A DNA stretch of 64,000 bases from CAZNPW01 sp964575185 (GTDB lineage: Bacteria > Pseudomonadota > Alphaproteobacteria > Rhodobacterales > Rhodobacteraceae), in the NCBI GenBank assembly GCA_964575185.1, contig CAZNPW010000009.1, positions 1 to 64,000 on the forward strand, read 5' to 3'. The notes below the pieces were generated by a model, which worked only from the letters and a program-made list of their open reading frames with translations, was not told the origin of the DNA and ran no database searches. Position 1 is the first letter of the stretch, and each line of letters starts with the position of its first letter. A program made the translations under genes and the position numbers. Below, piece by piece: positions 43,156-50,240 of the stretch.

Positions 43156-45050
43156 GGCGGCTCGCGGCCTGCCTGGTGCTGCTCGCCGCGCCCGCGGCGG
43201 CCCAGCAGCCGCGCTGGGACACCTTCAACGGCAATCTCGCCGCGACGAAGTTCGCCGATGCCGTCGGCCTGACGCCGGAAAGCGTCCCCCGTCTGGAACG
43301 GGCGTGGGAGGTGCGGACGGGCGATGTCTCGGACGGCAGCGGCGATCTGCCCGCGACCGTCTGGTCGGCGACGCCGATCTACGCCAACGGCACGCTCTAC
43401 CTCGGCACGCCCTTCTACCGCATCCTGGCGCTCGACCCCGCCACCGGGGCCGAGAAGTGGAGCTACGACACCCGCTCGACGCTCGAGGCGCTGACGCAGC
43501 CCGCGCTGAAGAACCGCGGCGTGGCCTACTGGGAAAGCGGCGGCGAGGGTCCGTGCGAGAAGCGCGTCTACATCGGCACGATGGACGCGCGGCTGCACGC
43601 CGTCGACGCCGACACCGGCACGCCCTGTGCCGACTTCGCGCAGGGCGGCGTGCTGGACGTGAACCAGTGGAACGAGACGAACGCGGTCTTCCCCTTCTCG
43701 CTGCTGCAGCCGCCCACCGTCGTCGGCGACACGCTGCTCCTCGGCTGGGCGGGCAAGGACTGGACCTATACGGTCGAACCGCCGGGCAACCTGATGGCGA
43801 TCGACGCGCGCACGGGCGATCTTCTGTGGGACACGGGCTTCATCCCGCCCGCGCTGATCCCCGTCACCGGGACGGCCAACATCTGGTCCTCGATGTCGGC
43901 CGATGCCGACCTCGGGCTCGTCTACGTCCCGGTGTCGTCGCCCTCGCCGAACTACTGGGGCGGCAACCGGCTGGAGCCGATCCCGCTCGGCACCTCGGTC
44001 ACGGCGGTGCGGATCGACACCGGCGAGGTCGCGTGGAGCTTCCAGCCCGTCCGCCACGACATCTGGGATTACGACACGCCGTCGGCCCCGGCGCTGGTCG
44101 ACCTGACGATCGACGGCCAGACCGTGCCCGCCCTGGTGCAGACGACGAAACAGGGCTTCGTCTTCGTGCTCGACCGCCGCACCGGGACGCCGCTGTTTCC
44201 CGTCGAGGACCGCCCCGTCCCGCCCAGCGACGCGGAGGGCGAGGTCGCCGCGCCGACCCAGCCCTTCGCCATGACGCCGCCGCCGACCGTCGACATCGAA
44301 CGGATGCCCGAAGTCTGGGGCCTGGCGGATGCGCTGTCCTTCGGCCAGTGCTCGCGCGACCGCGCCGCCTACCGCTACGACGGCCCCTACACCCCGCCGT
44401 CGGTGCAGGGCACCTTCATGTGGCCGGGGACTGCCGGGGCGAACAACTGGGGCGGCGGCGCGGTCGATCCGCGCACGGGGATCCTCTACGTCAACTCCAG
44501 CCGCGTGGTGCAGGTGATCCGCCTAATCCCCCGCGCCGAGTATGCGGCCGAGGTGGAGGACGCCACGGGCAGCCGCGACCTCGAGGGCGGCAACGAGGCC
44601 GGGTTCCACCCGCAGGAGGGTTCTCCCTACGGGATCGAGCTGTTCGAATGGCGCAACGCCCTCGGCCTGCCCTGCTGGGAGCCGCCCTTCGGCACCTTCT
44701 CGGCCTACGACCTGAACACCGGCCGAAGGCTCTACGAGGTGCCCTTCGGCCTGGCGCAGCAGTGGGGGTTCTACGGCCTGCGAGACTGGGGCTCGCCCAC
44801 GCTGGGCGGCCCGGTCGTGACGGCGGGCGGGGTCGTGCTGATCGGCGCGGCGATGGAGGACCGGGTCCGCGCGCTCGATGCCGCGACGGGGCGCGAGCTC
44901 TGGTCCGACATCGTCGCCGCCCCCGCGGTGTCGATCCCGGCGGTGTTCACCCACGAAGGCGTCGACTACGTGGTCTGGGCGGTGGGCGGCAACTCGATCC
45001 TGAAGCCGAGCGTCGCGGACCAGGTCGTCGCCTACAGGGTCGGCGAATGA
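43152..45050 (+). CDS. Periplasmic PQQ-dependent dehydrogenase, glucose/quinate family type
   Basis: 632 residues. Signal peptide RRLAACLVLLAAPAAAQQ, then an eight-bladed propeller: WDTFNGNLAATKFADAVGLT, ALDPATGAEKWSYDTRS, HDIWDYDTPSAPALVDL, FVFVLDRRTGTPLFPVEDR and GLPCWEPPFGTFSAYDLNTG. These match quinoprotein glucose/quinate dehydrogenases. No haem c motif (CxxCH) is present, so electrons should go to ubiquinone. It lacks the N-terminal membrane domain of Gcd; the overlapping upstream gene may supply it. No PQQ biosynthesis gene is in the window. The substrate is uncertain. Confidence 0.87.
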   Translation: MRRLAACLVLLAAPAAAQQPRWDTFNGNLAATKFADAVGLTPESVPRLERAWEVRTGDVSDGSGDLPATVWSATPIYANGTLYLGTPFYRILALDPATGAEKWSYDTRSTLEALTQPALKNRGVAYWESGGEGPCEKRVYIGTMDARLHAVDADTGTPCADFAQGGVLDVNQWNETNAVFPFSLLQPPTVVGDTLLLGWAGKDWTYTVEPPGNLMAIDARTGDLLWDTGFIPPALIPVTGTANIWSSMSADADLGLVYVPVSSPSPNYWGGNRLEPIPLGTSVTAVRIDTGEVAWSFQPVRHDIWDYDTPSAPALVDLTIDGQTVPALVQTTKQGFVFVLDRRTGTPLFPVEDRPVPPSDAEGEVAAPTQPFAMTPPPTVDIERMPEVWGLADALSFGQCSRDRAAYRYDGPYTPPSVQGTFMWPGTAGANNWGGGAVDPRTGILYVNSSRVVQVIRLIPRAEYAAEVEDATGSRDLEGGNEAGFHPQEGSPYGIELFEWRNALGLPCWEPPFGTFSAYDLNTGRRLYEVPFGLAQQWGFYGLRDWGSPTLGGPVVTAGGVVLIGAAMEDRVRALDAATGRELWSDIVAAPAVSIPAVFTHEGVDYVVWAVGGNSILKPSVADQVVAYRVGE

Positions 45051-45066
45051 TGCCGAGGCGCGCCCC

Positions 45067-45765
45067 ATGACCGGATGGGCGGGCACCTCTTGCGGTCCCC
45101 CGCCGCTGCCTGCCGACCTGCTGACGCGGTGGAACCTCGATCCCCTGGCGGTCGCGGTGATCGTCGCGCTGGCGATCTGGGCGGGCCGCGGGCGGGCCGC
45201 GCTGGCCGCGGCGGCCGTGCTCGCGGTGGTGTTCCTGTCGCCGGTCTGCGCGCTGGCGTCGGCGCTGTTCTCGGCGCGCGTGCTGCACCACGTCCTGCTC
45301 GTCGCCGTCGCGGCACCGCTCGTCGCGCTGGCGCGTCCCGGCCGCAGGCCGCAGCCGGTCGGCCCGGCCTTTCTCGTGGCCACGGCGGCGCTGTGGCTGT
45401 GGCATCTGCCTGCGGCCTACGACGCGGCCCTGGCCGACACCGGCGCCTACTGGCTGATGCAGGCCACGCTCTTCGGGTCCGCCCTGTGGTTCTGGCGCGC
45501 GGTCCTGTCGCGTCCCGACGGGACCGGGGTGGGCTGGGTGCTTTTCGCCTACATCGCCATGGGGCTTCTCGGCGCGATCCTGACCCTTGCGCCCGTGCCG
45601 CTCTACGCGGCCCACGCGGCGGCCCCCCTGGCCTGGGGGCTGGCGCCACTCGCCGACCAGCAGCTCGGCGGGCTCGTCATGTGGGTGCCCGCGGGGCTGC
45701 CCTTCGCCATCTGGGGCGCGGTGCTGGCGCGCCGCGCCTGGGCCGCGATGGGGCAGGCGGCATGA
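45067..45765 (+). CDS. Caa3-type oxidase assembly protein, CtaG family
   Basis: 232 residues with six or seven membrane helices. The family pattern is SARVLHHVLLVAVAAPLVAL, WLWHLPAAYDAAL and ADQQLGGLVMWVPAGLPFA. These membrane proteins help insert copper into haem-copper oxidases of the caa3/ba3 group. Located sixteen bases after the PQQ dehydrogenase and before the oxidase genes, it is probably the assembly factor for that oxidase. Confidence 0.87.
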   Translation: MTGWAGTSCGPPPLPADLLTRWNLDPLAVAVIVALAIWAGRGRAALAAAAVLAVVFLSPVCALASALFSARVLHHVLLVAVAAPLVALARPGRRPQPVGPAFLVATAALWLWHLPAAYDAALADTGAYWLMQATLFGSALWFWRAVLSRPDGTGVGWVLFAYIAMGLLGAILTLAPVPLYAAHAAAPLAWGLAPLADQQLGGLVMWVPAGLPFAIWGAVLARRAWAAMGQAA

Positions 45766-46271
45766 CGTGGGTCCAGGACCTGATCCCGCACCTGAAGGCG
45801 CTGCACATCGGGTTCCTCAGCCTGTGGATGGCCGGGCTCTTCGCCCTCCCGCGCGTGCTCGCGCGGCACGACCGGGCGATCGGACAGGCCGACTTCACCC
45901 GCATCCGCCATGCCACGCATTATGGCTATGTCTGGTTCGTCACCCCCGCGGCCGTCGTCGCCGTCGCCAGCGGCACCGCGCTGGTCTTCCTGCGCGAGGT
46001 CTTCACGGGCTGGATGTTCGCCAAGCTCGTGCTGGTCGGCGGCCTCGTCGCGATCCACGCCTGGATCGGCCACACCATCATCGCGGTGGCCGAGACCGAA
46101 GGTCGGCACGAACCGCCCGAGCCGCTGTGGCCGACGCTCGCCACCGTCGCCGCGGTGGCGGGCGTGCTGACGCTGGTGCTCGCCAAGCCCGAGCTCGAGG
46201 AGGTCGCGCTCCCCGCCTGGCTGATGGCTCCGGTGGGCGGTCAGTTGCCCTTCGACGTGCCCAGCCGGTAA
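45762..46271 (+). CDS. HemJ/CopD-like membrane protein
   Basis: 169 residues with four membrane helices. LKALHIGFLSLWMAGLFALP with a conserved His near the N-terminus and FAKLVLVGGLVAIHAWIGH with a conserved Lys recall HemJ (protoporphyrinogen oxidase) and the CopD family. ATGA overlap with ctaG. Its place next to an oxidase suggests a role in haem or copper supply. It may be a paralogue of HemJ rather than the housekeeping enzyme. The 3' end overlaps the convergent DUF2231 gene by 31 bp. Confidence 0.8.
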   Translation: MTWVQDLIPHLKALHIGFLSLWMAGLFALPRVLARHDRAIGQADFTRIRHATHYGYVWFVTPAAVVAVASGTALVFLREVFTGWMFAKLVLVGGLVAIHAWIGHTIIAVAETEGRHEPPEPLWPTLATVAAVAGVLTLVLAKPELEEVALPAWLMAPVGGQLPFDVPSR

Positions 46272-46762
46272 TCGAAGACGAGCTTGCCGCCATGCCACCC
46301 CGTCACCGCGACGACCAGCACCGCGAAGCCCGACATCAGGATGCCCCAGGGCAGCACCGCCGCCTCGTATCCGGTCAGCCGCCAGCCCCAGTTCAGCCCC
46401 AGCACCGACAGCAGCAGCACCGCGATGATGAAATGCGTCCAGGCCGCCGCGCGGATGCGGATGCCGGGGACCATCAGGATCTCCAGCGTGCCGGTCGCGC
46501 CGGCCAGCAGCCCGAACAGGAACGCCGTGCCCGAGGCCCAGAGCGCGGCCCAGGCCCAGCGCTCGGCCCCCGACCACCAGTAGAGCGCGTCCGCCCCGAA
46601 GGCGCAGAAGGTCAGCGCCACGGGAAAGGCGACCGACATGGCGTGCAGCGGATGGCCCCAGACGGCCACGCGCGATTCGGTCTCGTCGAAGTCCGGATGC
46701 GCCGCGACGGGGTCCTCGAACTCCGCCGCCTCGCCCGGCCCCTGCTCGATCTCTTGCGCCAT
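46241..46762 (-). CDS. DUF2231-type membrane protein
   Basis: 173 residues. An acidic N-terminal tail is followed by VWGHPLHAMSVAFPVALTFC, the DUF2231 hallmark, and four membrane helices. DUF2231 proteins often accompany terminal oxidases and may bind haem through the conserved His; the function is not established. It is convergent with the HemJ-like gene and divergent from oxidase subunit II, with a near-consensus EcfG-type promoter 27 bp upstream. Confidence 0.82.
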   Translation of the reverse strand: MAQEIEQGPGEAAEFEDPVAAHPDFDETESRVAVWGHPLHAMSVAFPVALTFCAFGADALYWWSGAERWAWAALWASGTAFLFGLLAGATGTLEILMVPGIRIRAAAWTHFIIAVLLLSVLGLNWGWRLTGYEAAVLPWGILMSGFAVLVVAVTGWHGGKLVFDYRLGTSKGN

Positions 46763-47428
46763 GTCCGCCCCTGGTTGCCTGCGGTCCTAACGCTTGCGGG
46801 CCTCGCCGGTTGCCGCAACAGCCTGTCGACGCTGGATCCCGCGGGCCCCGCCGCGGCGACCATCGCGGGCATGTGGTGGGTGATGCTGGCGGGCGGAACG
46901 GCGATCTTCCTGCTGGTGATGGCGCTTTTGGCCCTCGCGATGCGCGGCCGGGCGGGGACGGGGTCGGAACGCGTCTGGCTCTGGGGCCTCGGCATCGGCT
47001 TTCCCGGCGTGACGCTGGCGGCGCTGACCGTCTGGGGCCTGATCGCCGGCGCGCCGCTCCTGCCCCGCACCGGGCCCGAGGTGGTGACCGTCTCGGCCCA
47101 GGCGCGGCAGTGGGCCTGGACCTTCGGCTATGCCGACGCGCCCGGGCGGACGACCGAAGGCGTGCTGCACATCCCGGCCGGCCGGCCGGTCGACGTCGAG
47201 ATCACGAGCATCGACGTCATCCATGCCTTCTGGGTGCCGCGCCTTGCGGGCAAGCTCGACGCCATTCCGGGCCGGATGCGCCGGCTCCGCATCGAGGCCG
47301 ACGCCCCCGGCACCTACCAGGGCCAGAGCGCCGAGTTCAGCGGCACGGGCTATCGCGAACACCTGTTCACCGTGACGGCGCACGACGCGGCCGGGTGGCA
47401 GGCGTTCCTGCAGGAAGGCGTGCCATGA
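46754..47428 (+). CDS. Haem-copper oxidase subunit II lacking CuA ligands (quinol-oxidase type)
   Basis: About 224 residues. No in-frame ATG exists; TTG 46754 gives a lipoprotein signal ending in the lipobox LAGC, TTG 46775 a very short one. Two membrane segments (WWVMLAGGTAIFLLVMALLA and LGIGFPGVTLAALTVWGLIA), then the cupredoxin domain with QARQWAWTFGYADAPGRT, VIHAFWVPRLAGKLDAIPGR and AEFSGTGYREHLF. The CuA loop normally reads CxEFCGxxHxxM; here both cysteines are serine, His is Tyr and Met is Leu. Like CyoA it cannot hold CuA, so electrons should come from quinol. The start overlaps the divergent DUF2231 gene by nine bases. Confidence 0.82.
   Translation: MRHVRPWLPAVLTLAGLAGCRNSLSTLDPAGPAAATIAGMWWVMLAGGTAIFLLVMALLALAMRGRAGTGSERVWLWGLGIGFPGVTLAALTVWGLIAGAPLLPRTGPEVVTVSAQARQWAWTFGYADAPGRTTEGVLHIPAGRPVDVEITSIDVIHAFWVPRLAGKLDAIPGRMRRLRIEADAPGTYQGQSAEFSGTGYREHLFTVTAHDAAGWQAFLQEGVP
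46789..46813 (-). promoter_or_regulatory. Near-consensus EcfG-type promoter for the DUF2231 gene
   Basis: On the minus strand: GCAAC, sixteen bases, CGTT (46813 down to 46789). The spacing is exact and one base of GGAAC differs. Transcription would start near 46782, about 20 bases before the DUF2231 ATG at 46762. It lies inside the 5' end of the subunit II gene. Confidence 0.45.
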
Positions 47429-49941
47429 CCCGACCCGACCCTGCCCGCCCCGGACCGCAAGGCCGCGCCCTGCCCCTGCACCGGGCGCTCGCGCGCATCT
47501 GGGCGTCGGACCCGCGCAGGCGGGGCTGGCTGACGACCAGCAACAACAACGACATCGGCGGGCTTTTCCTCTGCGTGGCGACGGCCTTCTTCGTGATCGG
47601 CGGCCTGCTCGCCCTGCTGATCCGGGCGCAGCTCGCCTCGCCCCGGTCGGCCTTCATGGGGCCCGAAGTCTACAACCAGATCTTCACGATGCACGGCACC
47701 GTGATGATGTTCCTCTTCGCGATCCCGTTCTTCGAGGCGATGGCGGTCCTCCTTCTGCCCGGCATGCTCGGCACCCGCGACCTCGCCTTCCCGCGGCTCG
47801 GGGCCTACGGCCTGTGGGTCTACATCTTCGGCGGCAGCGCGGTCATCATCGCCATGCTGATGGGCATCGCGCCCGGCGGCGGCTGGTTCATGTATCCGCC
47901 GCTGTCCTCCGGGGCCTTCTCGCCCGGCAAGGGCGCCGATGTCTGGCTGCTGGGGATCACCTCGATCGAGATCTCGGCCATCGCCGCGGCGATCGAGGTG
48001 ATCGTGACCGTCCTGCGCTACCGCGCGGCGGGGATGTCGCTCAGCCGGATGCCGATCTTCGCCTGGTACATCCTCGTCGTCGCGGTGATGATCCTGACCG
48101 CCTTCCCGCCGATGATCCTGGGCTCGCTCCTGCTCGAGGTCGAGCGCGCCTTCGGCTGGCCGTTCTTCCAGCCCGAAAACGGCGGCGATCCCCTGCTGTG
48201 GCAGCACCTGTTCTGGCTCTTCGGCCACCCCGAGGTCTACATCATCTTCCTGCCCGCCGCGGGGATGATCGCGACCATCGTGCCGGTGATGGCGCGCACC
48301 AACCTGCTGGGCTACGGCTGGGTCGTGACCGCGGCGGTGTCGCTGGCGGTGCTGAGCTTCGGGCTGTGGGTGCACCACATGTTCACGACCGGCATCCCCT
48401 ACATGGGGCTCGCGTTCTTCTCGGCGGCCTCCACGCTGGTGGCGGTGCCGACGGCGGTGATGATCTTTTCCTGGATCGGCACGCTGTGGAAGGGCCGCCC
48501 GCGGATGGAGCTGCCGATGCTGTGGATCCTCGGGTTCTTCGCGACCTTCGTGATCGGCGGGCTGACCGGCGTGATGCTGGCCGTGGTGCCGTTCAACTGG
48601 CAGGCGCACGATACCTACTTCGTCGTCGCGCACCTGCACTACGTGCTGATCGGCGGCTACGTCTTTCCGATGATTGCGGCGGTCTACTACTTCCAGCCGC
48701 TGCTCACCGGCCGCAGCCGGTTCTTCAAGCTGGGCGAGGTCGCCTTCTGGCTGACCGTGCCGGCCTTCCACGTCACCTTCCTGGCGCTGCACCTGGCGGG
48801 CCTGCTGGGCCAGCGGCGGCGGATCTGGACCTACGAGACGGGGCAGGGCTGGGACGCGATCAACCTCGTCGCCAGCATCGGCGCCTTCGTCATGGCGATC
48901 GGCTTCGCGCTCGTGATCCTCGATGTTGCGGTCAACGCGGTGCTGGCGACGCGGGCGCGGCGCAACCCGTGGGGTGCGGGAACGCTGGAGTGGAGCGCGA
49001 TGATCCCCTCGCCGTCCTACGGCTTCGCCTCGATCCCGCGCGTGAGGGGGCGCTATCCGCTGCAGGTCGACCCCGATCTCGCGGTCCGCATCGCGCGGGG
49101 CGAAGGCTATCTGGCCGACACCTCCCGCAACCGGCGCGAGACGCTGGTGGTGTCCACCTTGCGCGGGGAACCGGCCGAGGTCGCCGTGCTGCCCGGCAAT
49201 TCGGCGCTGCCCTTCCTGCTGGCGGTGGCCACGAGCACGAGTTTCCTCGCGCCCCTGGTCGACGCCCCTCTCGTCGCCGGGGTCGCGCTGGCCGTGGTGC
49301 TGGCGCTGGCGCTGATCTGGGCCTGGGGCCTCGGGTCGCGCCGGGCCGAGGGGGCGATCGACGCCGGGCACGGGCTCTCCCTGCCGCTCGCGTCGGAATC
49401 GGCAAGCCCGCCCGGCTGGTGGGGGTCGCTGTTCCTGCTGCTGGCCGACGGGGTGCAGTTCGGCTCGCTGATGTTCGGCTATGCCTTCCTGTGGACCGTC
49501 GCGCCCAACTGGCCGCCTGCGTCGTATCTCGCGCCGTCGGGATGGGGGGTGACCCTCGCCCTGTCCGGCGCGGTGGCGCTCATCGCGGGTCCGCGGCTCG
49601 CGGCCCGCGGGATCGGCGGAAGCGGCGTCTGGCCCGCGCTGGGGCTGGCGCTCGCCGGCGCGCTGGCACTGGCCGCGGCGGCGGCGACGGTCCCGCTGTC
49701 GCGCCCCGACCCGGCGAGCCACGCCTACGACGCGACCCTGTGGCTGCTGGCCGGGCACGTCGGCCTGCACGCTGCGCTGACGGCCATCATGCTCTGCTAT
49801 CTCGCCGCCCGCACCGGCCGGGGCTATGTCACGCCCGCGCGGATCGGCGAGGTCCGGATCGTGCAGCTCTGGGCCGACTTCACCGCGCTGACCGGCCTGA
49901 TGGCGCTCGGCGCCGCCTGGCTTCCCGGGGCCTTCGGATGA
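47425..49941 (+). CDS. Haem-copper oxidase subunit I fused to subunit III
   Basis: 838 residues. Residues 1-560: subunit I with low-spin haem His in FTMHGTVMMF, CuB His and cross-linked Tyr in FGHPEVYIIFLPAAGM, the His pair WVHHMF, and haem ligands in HDTYFVVAHLHYVL. The Glu of the D-channel is present (HPEVY). Residues about 570-838: a linker and then a subunit III-like part with about seven helices (SLMFGYAFLWTVAPNWPPAS). The fusion is seen in some A-type oxidases. ATGA overlap with subunit II. With subunit II lacking CuA, this would be a quinol:O2 oxidoreductase that pumps protons. Confidence 0.9.
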   Translation: MTRPDPARPGPQGRALPLHRALARIWASDPRRRGWLTTSNNNDIGGLFLCVATAFFVIGGLLALLIRAQLASPRSAFMGPEVYNQIFTMHGTVMMFLFAIPFFEAMAVLLLPGMLGTRDLAFPRLGAYGLWVYIFGGSAVIIAMLMGIAPGGGWFMYPPLSSGAFSPGKGADVWLLGITSIEISAIAAAIEVIVTVLRYRAAGMSLSRMPIFAWYILVVAVMILTAFPPMILGSLLLEVERAFGWPFFQPENGGDPLLWQHLFWLFGHPEVYIIFLPAAGMIATIVPVMARTNLLGYGWVVTAAVSLAVLSFGLWVHHMFTTGIPYMGLAFFSAASTLVAVPTAVMIFSWIGTLWKGRPRMELPMLWILGFFATFVIGGLTGVMLAVVPFNWQAHDTYFVVAHLHYVLIGGYVFPMIAAVYYFQPLLTGRSRFFKLGEVAFWLTVPAFHVTFLALHLAGLLGQRRRIWTYETGQGWDAINLVASIGAFVMAIGFALVILDVAVNAVLATRARRNPWGAGTLEWSAMIPSPSYGFASIPRVRGRYPLQVDPDLAVRIARGEGYLADTSRNRRETLVVSTLRGEPAEVAVLPGNSALPFLLAVATSTSFLAPLVDAPLVAGVALAVVLALALIWAWGLGSRRAEGAIDAGHGLSLPLASESASPPGWWGSLFLLLADGVQFGSLMFGYAFLWTVAPNWPPASYLAPSGWGVTLALSGAVALIAGPRLAARGIGGSGVWPALGLALAGALALAAAAATVPLSRPDPASHAYDATLWLLAGHVGLHAALTAIMLCYLAARTGRGYVTPARIGEVRIVQLWADFTALTGLMALGAAWLPGAFG

Positions 49942-50240
49942 CCGCGATCCTTCGGCTGTCGCTGCCGCTGACGCTGTGGCTGACGGGCTTCAGCGCGGTC
50001 TACGCGCTGCAGGGGCTGAGCTGTTCGCGCCACTGGCCCGAAGACCTGGATGCGCGGACCGTGCTCGTCGTCGCGGCGCTCGTCGTGATTTCCACCCAAG
50101 CCGCGATGCTGCTCGCGGTCCACCGCCGCCCGTCGCCGTCGCCCTTCGTCCAGGCCGTGTCCGTGGCGCTCGCCCTGGTGGCCGTCATCGCCGCCGTCTG
50201 GACCTCGCTGCCCGTCGTCCTCACCCCGGTGTGCCTCTAG
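49938..50240 (+). CDS. Small membrane protein of the oxidase operon
   Basis: 100 residues, three membrane helices (LPLTLWLTGFSAVYALQGLS, VLVVAALVVISTQAAMLLAV and SVALALVAVIAAVWTSLPVV). ATGA overlap with the subunit I/III gene. I do not recognise a family. Position and size suggest an oxidase accessory subunit, comparable to small subunit IV polypeptides. Its stop overlaps that of the convergent molybdoenzyme gene by four bases. Confidence 0.72.
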   Translation: MTAILRLSLPLTLWLTGFSAVYALQGLSCSRHWPEDLDARTVLVVAALVVISTQAAMLLAVHRRPSPSPFVQAVSVALALVAVIAAVWTSLPVVLTPVCL

